A DNA stretch of 5,367 bases, from assembly GCA_030730545.1 (NCBI GenBank), contig JANQUX010000265.1:1-5367 (forward strand), in the 5' to 3' direction. Source of the DNA: Maribacter sp. (GTDB lineage Bacteria > Bacteroidota > Bacteroidia > Flavobacteriales > Flavobacteriaceae). Positions 1-5,367 of the stretch are shown one piece after another (the first letter of the stretch is position 1; the number at the start of each line of letters is the position of its first letter). Position numbers and translations under genes: made by a program. The notes under the pieces are model-generated. The model had not been told where the DNA came from, did no database searches, and worked only from the letters and a program-made list of their open reading frames with translations.

Positions 1-37
1 ACAGTGCACTAACGAATGTAATTGCTAATTTTTTCAT
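1..37 (-). CDS. N-terminus of an exported protein (partial, continues past the window start)
   Basis: Reading leftward from an ATG at 37-35, the frame stays open to the window edge and gives 12 residues, MKKLAITFVSAL. Two lysines followed by a hydrophobic run form the n-region and the start of the h-region of a Sec signal peptide. The ATG lies 28 bases after the stop codon of the DUF2490 gene on the same strand, matching the 39-40 base spacing of the other genes here, which supports a real gene start in the same operon. No family can be named from 12 residues. Whether the signal is cleaved by signal peptidase I or II lies outside the window. The upstream bases are almost all A and T and hold no Shine-Dalgarno sequence. 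Confidence 0.6.
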   Translation of the reverse strand, partial: MKKLAITFVSAL

Positions 38-50
38 GATAATGAAATTT

Positions 51-65
51 ATTTATATTATAAAT
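51..65. repeat. Perfect AT-only palindrome between the DUF2490 gene and the next gene
   Basis: Bases 51-57 (ATTTATA) and 59-65 (TATAAAT) are exact reverse complements around T58. The element ends one base from the DUF2490 stop codon and lies 13 bases upstream of the next ATG. It could be a weak operator or simply AT-rich spacer. It lacks the GC-rich stem and T-tract of an intrinsic terminator. Confidence 0.3.
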
Positions 66-791
66 TTACTCCTTCTTTTTAAAAAGGCCTCTTAAATCGG
101 TGTTATAAAATACCCCAACTTGAAAGCGATCATAATCAGTCTCGCTAAAATGATTTTTTAGATACCCAACTTGCATGCTCAAACTTTCGGTGACATTAAC
201 GCCAAGTGCTGCATACGCTCGGTTTTGACCAAAGGCATTATTCTGTAAGTTGATAAAAATTTCATCATAGAAATTCAAGAAAAAGATATCGGTTAGGGGC
301 AGGGTCATTTGAATTCTATACCTCGCTCTATGTAATGTATTACTGATTCCAGAAAAATTATTTTGAACAAACCGTTGTTCTAAACGATAGCGATGCTCGA
401 AATTAAATTCCCAGATTTTGTTTTTAAGAATGAATTGCTCAAATATGCGATGTTCAGAAATGGAGTTATTTTTGATAAGAGCATCACCCCCAATAACGTC
501 AAATTCACTGAACGTTGGGTCGGTCTCAATAAATCCATAGCCTAAGGTCGCAATAGCATCAGGGTTAATATGATAATTTATACCTGTACGCAGCAATAAC
601 TGGTTAAAGTTAGAAGCCATTTCATAATATCTAAATTGCGCTTCGGTATGTATACTCCATTTATCGGCAATTTTATTGGTGCCAAAATACATGAACCAAC
701 TACCAAAATCATCTTCTCCTGTACCACCACTTTGTGCATTTGCTTGATTAATAGTAGCCAATAATACTAATAACGTAATAACTTTCTTCAT
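66..791 (-). CDS. DUF2490 family protein, probable outer-membrane beta-strand protein
   Basis: This complete 241-residue protein runs from ATG at 791-789 to TAA at 68-66. Residues 1-19 form a signal peptide with a good signal peptidase I site, ANA before Gln20. The mature part is rich in alternating aromatic and polar residues, typical of beta strands. Segments resembling DUF2490 proteins are EHRIFEQF (113-120), FEHRYRLEQRF (131-141), NFYDEIFINL (173-182) and QNRAYAALGV (189-198) followed by a QVGYL strand (207-211). The length is about normal for the family. DUF2490 has no established biochemical role; members are predicted to be exported, probably outer-membrane barrels. The C-terminus is KKKE rather than the terminal aromatic of classical barrel signals, so barrel insertion is uncertain. 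It follows the S9 peptidase gene by 40 bases. An AAGGA directly abuts the ATG, too close to act as a normal ribosome binding site. No alternative start keeps the signal peptide. Confidence 0.88.
   Translation of the reverse strand: MKKVITLLVLLATINQANAQSGGTGEDDFGSWFMYFGTNKIADKWSIHTEAQFRYYEMASNFNQLLLRTGINYHINPDAIATLGYGFIETDPTFSEFDVIGGDALIKNNSISEHRIFEQFILKNKIWEFNFEHRYRLEQRFVQNNFSGISNTLHRARYRIQMTLPLTDIFFLNFYDEIFINLQNNAFGQNRAYAALGVNVTESLSMQVGYLKNHFSETDYDRFQVGVFYNTDLRGLFKKKE
735..791 (-). other. Sec signal peptide of the DUF2490 protein
   Basis: Residues 1-19 show a KK n-region, a hydrophobic core (VITLLVLLATI) and an ANA motif at 17-19 that fits signal peptidase I, leaving Gln20 as the mature N-terminus. 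The mature protein then starts with a Gly- and acid-rich stretch before the first aromatic strand. Confidence 0.85.
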
Positions 792-831
792 TCCTTATTT
801 TAATGTGAAACTAAAATTTATAATCGCGGCT

Positions 832-2772
832 TTATTTATCGCCATCTTCAATTGGAGTTCCTGTATCCTTCTTTAAGTACAAATCTAAAAAATCTAAAAC
901 CCTACTATAGGCTTCGATCTGATTTTCTTTCTTAACAAATCCGTGACCTTCATCTTCAAAGAGTACATATTCTACTGGTACACCGTTCTTTTTTACACCC
1001 GCAACAATCTCATCAGACTCTACTTGCAATACACGTGGATCTTGAGAACCCTGTAAAACAATTAAAGGCTTGGTCACCTTATCGGTATGAAATAATGGGG
1101 AAATCTCTTTTAGACGTACCGAATCTGCACTATAGGGATCACCTAACTCTAAGTAAAGCGCATCTTTAAAAGACTCCCACCATGGCGGTATACTTTTTAG
1201 AGTTCGCAACCAATTGGTAACACCAAATAGATTCACCCCAACTGCAAACTCTTCGGGAGTATAGGTAAGTGCCGCCATGGTCATATAACCGCCATAAGAG
1301 CCTCCCATAATTCCGATTTTATCGGGATCGATTTCCGGTTGAGCCGCAAGCCAGTTTTTACCTTCTACGCAATCTTTCAAATCTTTGTCGCCGTGGTTTA
1401 AATCGTCCATTTGATAAAACGTTTTTCCGTAACCACTACTACCACGGTTATTTACCGCTAATACCGCATACCCGTGATTGGTAAGGTATTGCGTAAGCGA
1501 GCTGAAGTTTTGACGACTTTGCCCACCTGGTCCGCCATGAACCAATACCAAGGCAGGTACTTTTGCATCGGCACTTGCTTGATGGGGCTTGTAATAAATA
1601 GCAGGAATTTCTACTCCGTCAAATGACTTATAACGAACTACTTCAGCAGCAACAAGATCGTCTGCTTTAATTTCAGGATTCAAAACATCAGTTAATTGCA
1701 GCTGTTCTTTCGTTTCTAAGTTATAGACATATAAATTACTAGGCGTATGTGAGCCACCTGCGTAAAAACGCATATATTTTTCGTCTTTTGAGAAATCTAC
1801 ATTAGTAATTTCCATAGCATCGAATGCCGGTAAATCAATGTTTTCCATAGTAGCGACATTCATCACTTCGATGGTGTTCTTCGCATCTTCATTGATATAG
1901 GTAACAAGGTATGTGCCTTTATCTGTAAAGTAACTACCCAAAATATCCCAATCGCGTGAAATTACTTTTTCGGTGTTTCCGTTGGCGATGTTATATTTCA
2001 TGAGGTATGAAAACTCGCTGCCTTCATCGGTTGTGTAATAAAGTTCATCACCTGTCGGAGAAAAATCTTGACTACTATTCGCACTTTGCGTTTTATTGAT
2101 CTTGATTTTATTTTTCGATGAAAGATCAAAAAGATACAAGTCTGAATCGTTGGTGTTCAAAGACTTCGCCAGCGTAAGATGTTTTTGATCCTTGCTAAGG
2201 TTACCGATATCATATCCTTCTTCGTTCTTAAAAACTAGTTTTGGCGAATAATTGAGAAAATCCATTTGATACAGATCCATGTATTTTGCATCTCGTTTGT
2301 TCGATGTAAAAAAGAAACTTTGGTCATCTTCTGCCCAACTATGAAAACTAGCTCTCGCACCTTTATCGGGCGTAAGGTCTGTATGGCTGCCATTTAAATT
2401 ACGAATGTAGATATGGTAAATTTCATCCCCATTACCATCCATACTAAAAAGCATTCGTTCATCTCTCGGAAAATAAGAAATCGCAAAAATAGAAGCGCTA
2501 TCAGATTGTGTTATGGGCGTTAACTCACCACCCTTCGCAGGTACGGTATACATATTATAGATACCAGATCTATTGCTTGAAACCAATAACTTAGAATTAT
2601 CACGATAAAAACTACCGCCAGAAATAGCTTCATTATCCATCATCTGTTTAATGGTATACTGATCCGGAATTTTAGTGATTTCAACTTCTTTTTGAACCTC
2701 CTTTTGGACTTCTTTTTTTTCTGTACAACTCCAAATAAGAGCTATGGCAAAACAAGCGAACAGTTTTTTCAT
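832..2772 (-). CDS. S9 family serine peptidase (prolyl oligopeptidase / acylaminoacyl-peptidase type), probable lipoprotein
   Basis: This complete 646-residue protein runs from ATG at 2772-2770 to TAA at 834-832. Residues 1-16 look like a lipoprotein signal ending at Cys16 (LIWSC), so the enzyme is probably anchored in the envelope. Residues of about 40-365 contain repeated strands with motifs such as SSNRSG (65-70), FTSNKRD (155-161) and YTTDEG (246-251), as in the N-terminal beta-propeller of S9 enzymes. Residues of about 378-635 form the alpha/beta-hydrolase domain. It has HGGPGG (412-417, oxyanion region), NNRGSSGYG (441-449), the nucleophile Ser492 in GGSYGGYM, Asp578 in QGSQDPR, and His610 in EGHGF. 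Triad order and spacing are normal for the family and nothing appears broken. Family members cleave short peptides, often after proline or at N-blocked ends; the specificity of this one cannot be read. The layout resembles the S9C group more than DPP-IV, but this is a judgement by eye. It lies 39 bases after the Asp-box gene and 40 before the DUF2490 gene. Confidence 0.95.
   Translation of the reverse strand: MKKLFACFAIALIWSCTEKKEVQKEVQKEVEITKIPDQYTIKQMMDNEAISGGSFYRDNSKLLVSSNRSGIYNMYTVPAKGGELTPITQSDSASIFAISYFPRDERMLFSMDGNGDEIYHIYIRNLNGSHTDLTPDKGARASFHSWAEDDQSFFFTSNKRDAKYMDLYQMDFLNYSPKLVFKNEEGYDIGNLSKDQKHLTLAKSLNTNDSDLYLFDLSSKNKIKINKTQSANSSQDFSPTGDELYYTTDEGSEFSYLMKYNIANGNTEKVISRDWDILGSYFTDKGTYLVTYINEDAKNTIEVMNVATMENIDLPAFDAMEITNVDFSKDEKYMRFYAGGSHTPSNLYVYNLETKEQLQLTDVLNPEIKADDLVAAEVVRYKSFDGVEIPAIYYKPHQASADAKVPALVLVHGGPGGQSRQNFSSLTQYLTNHGYAVLAVNNRGSSGYGKTFYQMDDLNHGDKDLKDCVEGKNWLAAQPEIDPDKIGIMGGSYGGYMTMAALTYTPEEFAVGVNLFGVTNWLRTLKSIPPWWESFKDALYLELGDPYSADSVRLKEISPLFHTDKVTKPLIVLQGSQDPRVLQVESDEIVAGVKKNGVPVEYVLFEDEGHGFVKKENQIEAYSRVLDFLDLYLKKDTGTPIEDGDK
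2680..2712 (-). repeat. Short in-frame EVQK repeat after the lipoprotein cysteine
   Basis: Residues 21-31 of the S9 peptidase read EVQK EVQK EVE, a 12-base unit present about 2.75 times. The copies differ at synonymous positions (GAA/GAG, GTC/GTT, AAG/AAA), so this is not a fresh perfect duplication. It forms a charged Lys/Glu linker between the lipid anchor at Cys16 and the propeller, which begins near residue 40. Confidence 0.8.
2725..2772 (-). other. Lipoprotein signal peptide with lipobox cysteine (S9 peptidase)
   Basis: Residues 1-16 consist of MKK, a hydrophobic core (LFACFAIALI) and the sequence I-W-S-C. Ile at -3 and Ser at -1 fit a lipobox, while Trp at -2 is less usual. Cys16 (codon 2727-2725) would be the lipidated residue. 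The residues after it (TEKKE) do not clearly match the published acidic surface-export signals of Bacteroidota lipoproteins, so inner membrane, periplasmic face or surface placement cannot be decided. Confidence 0.75.
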
Positions 2773-2811
2773 AATTAGTGTTTTAAGTGAGTATGCCTAA
2801 TATCATGAGAA

Positions 2812-5367
2812 TTATTTCAAACTAAAGGTGTCTACTTCTTTAAAAGGAGAAAGTGTTAAACTTTCCATTGTCGCTTTATATGATTTCCAATCGGTAGAAA
2901 AGAACGTATTGGTTTTCTCTAAAGCAGCTTCTAAATCCTCTTTAGCAAATTGCATCAATTGAGTTTCTGTAACGGTCATGCCAGCTTTACGTGATCCCAC
3001 ATAGCCACGAGCAAGTTGTAAACGTTGCATTACAGTCATCTCCTTACTACGGGTAATACCTTGTCGCTTATCAACTTTGCCTAAATAGATTGCGGTTACA
3101 GAATCTATTTGTTTAATGATATCTTTCGAAGCATCAATTTGCTCTTTGTACTTTTTATCATCTTCCTTTTTTAAATCTTTTTGAAACTGTTCGGCAGTCG
3201 CTTTACTTTGTGCCAATTGCTGAACGGCGTCTGCAGCCTTTTGCATGTACGATTCTAACACTTTACCGTTTGTATATGCCTCATTTATACCTACCATAGA
3301 AACCTCTAAACGAGGATCAGATTTTACGGTAATCTTAGTTTCTTCCTCCAAATCACCAAATAACATTTTTATGGTATACGTACCAGGTTTAACATCTAAT
3401 CCGCCAGATTCTTTCTTTTTGGTAACTACTTTTCTAGAAGGTCTATCAGCACCTTTTTCATCCATTCCCCAATAAATTCTGTGGAATCCTGCTTTTTCGG
3501 GAGTTTTGTATTTTAAGGTACGAATTAAACGATCTCCGTCATAAAAATCGAACTGAACCGAATCTTTCTTCTGTACTCCTGTTAATTCTACTTTATCTAT
3601 TTTTTCTTCGGATTTCTCTTCGGATGTCTCATCAGTATCTTCCTCTTTATCATCGGCTGAAGCTGCTGGTTTTTTAGCAGCCTTCTTACCTTCTTTTAAA
3701 TAGTAAGTAATCATAGCGCCAGACTTTTTATTTTCACCTTGGTAAAGTCCGTCACCACCAAATCTGCTACCTGTAGGTTGTTGATAAGCAGCTTGATATG
3801 CCGTTGGAGGCGTAAATAATTCGATGTCTTTATTTAGGATGGATGCATCTGCTGCCACTGCACGTAGCGGACGAATATCATCTAATACCCATGCAGCTCT
3901 ACCGAAAGTACCGATTACCAAATCGTGCTCTCTTGGGTGAATCGCTAAATCTTTCGTAGAAACAGTCGGGAAGCCTTCCGTCCATTTTTGCCATTTTTCA
4001 CCGGCATTGAAAGAAACATATAATCCGTCATCGGTACCTAAGAATACTAAATTAGGATTTTCAGGATCTTCAATAATCGATAGCGCATAACTTTCTACAT
4101 CTGTAGCGTCCACAATTCTTGTCCAAGATTTACCGTAATCTTTTGTACGATATGCATACGGGGTGTAATTAAATCTTCTGTAATCATTCGCAATTAACAA
4201 TGCTTCCCCTTTATTTCGGGTAGATGCCTTTATTTGCGGAATCCAGCTTCCTTTTGGTAATCCTTTAATATTCGCGGTTACTTCTGTCCAAGTACCACCA
4301 CCATTTTGAGTGTAATGTACGCGCCCATCATCAGAGCCAGACCAAAGCATATCTTTTTCAACTGCAGATGGTTCAATAACTAATATAGTAGTATGATTTT
4401 CAGCTCCCGTTGCATCCATAGACAATCCGCCACTTTCGCTTTGCTTTTGTTTTTCGGGATCGTTAGTGGTTAAATCCGGAGAAATAACCTTCCATGTCAA
4501 TCCCTTATCGGTGCTTTTGTGTACAAACTGACTTCCGAAATAAATAGTACTGTTATCGAAAGGATCTTGGCAAATTGCCGAATTCCAGTTAAAACGTAGT
4601 TCTGTAGTTGCATCTGGCGGAGTAGGGCGAACGATATAGTTATCGCCAGTCTCATGGTCAAAACGTTGCACATAACCTTGTTGGCTCATCGTATACCCAT
4701 AACGAGAATCTACGGGATCGGGTACCACATCAAAACCATCGCCGAAGCTAATTTCTTGCCAGTAGCTATTACGAATCCCCTGGTCTTTCCAAACATACGC
4801 CGGACCTCTCCAACTACCATTATCTTGCATACCACCGTATACATTATAAGGATAGTCGTTATCCGTTGCAATGTGATAAAATTGCGCCACAGGTAGGTTG
4901 CCCACAAAACGCCAAGTCTTTCCACCATCCTTAGAAATATTCAACCCGCCATCATTACCATCCATCATAAATTGTCCATTATCGGGGTGAATCCAAAAGG
5001 CATGGTGATCAGGGTGCACGCCGTTATCTACACCATAAGCAGGCATAAGCTCAACGAAATTCTTGCCGCCATCTTGAGAAACATTTACATAGGTAAATAC
5101 AGAGAAAACTCTATTTTCATTTTGTGGATCTACGTAGATTTCGGAATAGTAAAAAGGTCTATTACCGATATCGCCCTTATCATTAATTTTTTTCCATTTG
5201 AATCCGCCATCCTCAGATTTGTACAGCGCATTCTTTTTAGCTTCCACTAAAGCATAAATAACATCAGGTTTGCCAGGAGCAATGGCAACACCAATTCTAC
5301 CTAAATCGCCAGCAGGTAAACCATCTTCCTCACTTAATTTCTTCCAATTCTTACCACCATCGTGGGT
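2812..5367 (-). CDS. Asp-box (BNR/VPS10-like) beta-propeller protein, 5'-truncated by the window edge
   Basis: The frame is open from the window edge to TAA at 2814-2812, giving 851 residues without a start. A GTG at 5247-5245 is internal: the 40 residues before it are in frame and contain another Asp box and family-like sequence (GRIGVAIAPGKPDVIYALV). Counting from the edge, Asp boxes (S/T-x-D-x-G-x-x-W/F) begin at residues 1, 51, 97, 145, 285, 353, 408 and 452. A GTFGRAAWVLDD segment (486-497) closes the propeller. Next come an acidic low-complexity linker (about 568-592), an Ig-like FlgD-type segment (about 602-685; AGFHRIYWGMDEKG, then KPGTYTIKM), and a largely helical Lys/Glu/Gln-rich C-terminal region (about 695-840). 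The family is often labelled glycosyl hydrolase or VPS10-domain protein, but no sialidase catalytic set is visible. Only one cysteine (residue 266) is present, so the sortilin 10CC module is absent. Function is unknown; export is likely but the signal peptide is outside the window. No type IX secretion C-terminal domain is seen. Confidence 0.9.
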   Translation of the reverse strand, partial: THDGGKNWKKLSEEDGLPAGDLGRIGVAIAPGKPDVIYALVEAKKNALYKSEDGGFKWKKINDKGDIGNRPFYYSEIYVDPQNENRVFSVFTYVNVSQDGGKNFVELMPAYGVDNGVHPDHHAFWIHPDNGQFMMDGNDGGLNISKDGGKTWRFVGNLPVAQFYHIATDNDYPYNVYGGMQDNGSWRGPAYVWKDQGIRNSYWQEISFGDGFDVVPDPVDSRYGYTMSQQGYVQRFDHETGDNYIVRPTPPDATTELRFNWNSAICQDPFDNSTIYFGSQFVHKSTDKGLTWKVISPDLTTNDPEKQKQSESGGLSMDATGAENHTTILVIEPSAVEKDMLWSGSDDGRVHYTQNGGGTWTEVTANIKGLPKGSWIPQIKASTRNKGEALLIANDYRRFNYTPYAYRTKDYGKSWTRIVDATDVESYALSIIEDPENPNLVFLGTDDGLYVSFNAGEKWQKWTEGFPTVSTKDLAIHPREHDLVIGTFGRAAWVLDDIRPLRAVAADASILNKDIELFTPPTAYQAAYQQPTGSRFGGDGLYQGENKKSGAMITYYLKEGKKAAKKPAASADDKEEDTDETSEEKSEEKIDKVELTGVQKKDSVQFDFYDGDRLIRTLKYKTPEKAGFHRIYWGMDEKGADRPSRKVVTKKKESGGLDVKPGTYTIKMLFGDLEEETKITVKSDPRLEVSMVGINEAYTNGKVLESYMQKAADAVQQLAQSKATAEQFQKDLKKEDDKKYKEQIDASKDIIKQIDSVTAIYLGKVDKRQGITRSKEMTVMQRLQLARGYVGSRKAGMTVTETQLMQFAKEDLEAALEKTNTFFSTDWKSYKATMESLTLSPFKEVDTFSLK
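3592..3666 (-). other. Acidic low-complexity linker in the Asp-box protein
   Basis: About 25 residues (568-592 from the window edge) are mostly Asp, Glu, Lys, Ser and Thr, including DDKEEDTDE and the near-repeat SEEKSEEK. A Lys/Ala-rich segment (KKAAKKPAA) comes just before it. It separates the propeller from the Ig-like segment and is probably a flexible, disordered hinge. The frame stays open on both sides, so this is a linker and not a frameshift scar. Confidence 0.75.
3991..5367 (-). repeat. Array of eight Asp-box (BNR) motifs in the propeller
   Basis: Eight copies of the Asp-box turn are visible. They are THDGGKNW (5344-5367), SEDGGFKW (5194-5217), SQDGGKNF (5056-5079), SKDGGKTW (4912-4935), STDKGLTW (4492-4515), TQNGGGTW (4288-4311), TKDYGKSW (4123-4146) and SFNAGEKW (3991-4014). 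Intervals are 50, 46, 48, 140, 68, 55 and 44 residues. The first four are nearly periodic, as expected for one box per propeller blade. The 140-residue interval must hold at least one blade without a recognisable box or a large insertion. Two copies have Asn in place of the core Asp. More copies probably lie beyond the window. Confidence 0.9.

Noticed and set aside
792..796. AAGGA (minus strand) directly next to the DUF2490 ATG as a ribosome binding site
   Set aside because: There is no spacer between it and the start codon. Normal Shine-Dalgarno spacing is about 5-9 bases, and flavobacteria rely little on this signal.
880..887. TAGATTTG on the minus strand, a match to the Bacteroidota -7 promoter consensus TAnnTTTG, upstream of the DUF2490 gene
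   Set aside because: No TTTG -33 partner was found at about 19 bases upstream. The bases encode conserved-looking residues at the end of the S9 domain, and a match this short is expected by chance.
2773..2811. Transcription terminator or promoter between the Asp-box and S9 genes
   Set aside because: The gap has no GC-rich hairpin with a T-tract and no TAnnTTTG element on the coding strand, so nothing separates the two genes transcriptionally.
3245..3475. Plus-strand open frame of 76 codons inside the Asp-box gene
   Set aside because: It lies antisense to the Ig-like segment, which has clear domain-like sequence. Its own product shows no recognisable motif.
4654..5250. Plus-strand open frames at 4654-4896 and 4972-5250, and a minus-strand frame at 4710-4928
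   Set aside because: All overlap the propeller coding region with its Asp boxes. Their products have no domain-like pattern, so they are shadows of the real frame.
2812..5367. Sialidase (neuraminidase) assignment for the Asp-box protein
   Set aside because: Asp boxes are structural turns shared by many unrelated propellers. No FRIP motif or arginine-triad arrangement was recognised in the visible part.
1..5367. A new defence, mobile or RNA-based system
   Set aside because: No nuclease, transposase, reverse transcriptase, integrase, CRISPR repeat, tRNA or rRNA signature was seen. All genes fit common flavobacterial envelope families.

Overview
This window looks like chromosomal DNA from a member of the Bacteroidota, most likely a flavobacterium. 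The evidence is the modest GC content, AT-rich gene starts without usable Shine-Dalgarno spacing, a DUF2490 protein, a lipoprotein S9 peptidase, and a large Asp-box protein of a type common in marine and soil Flavobacteriia. The genus is an inference and cannot be fixed from the sequence.

Every supportable gene lies on the minus strand, so transcription runs from high to low coordinates. In that order they are: (1) a large Asp-box (BNR/VPS10-like) beta-propeller protein at 5367-2812, cut at its 5' end by the window edge; (2) a complete S9-family serine peptidase with a lipoprotein signal at 2772-832; (3) a complete DUF2490 protein with a signal peptide at 791-66; (4) the first 12 codons of another apparently exported protein at 37-1. 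The gaps are 39, 40 and 28 bases. None holds a convincing terminator hairpin or a full Bacteroidota promoter, so one transcript is plausible. No stretch longer than 40 bases lacks a gene.

The two complete downstream products begin with export signals, and the partial one appears to. The Asp-box protein's N-terminus is outside the window, but this type is normally exported. The cluster therefore reads as a cell-envelope or extracytoplasmic set: a large propeller protein, a membrane-anchored peptidase and a probable outer-membrane beta-strand protein. A joint function in handling peptides or proteins at the cell surface is only an inference from gene order; no substrate can be read from the sequence.

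I found no mobile element, CRISPR array, RNA gene, phage gene or recognisable defence system. The window looks like ordinary flavobacterial gene content. The points most worth a second look are the His-rich segment, irregular blade spacing and unusual C-terminal architecture of the Asp-box protein, and the charged repeat just after the lipid-anchor cysteine of the peptidase.
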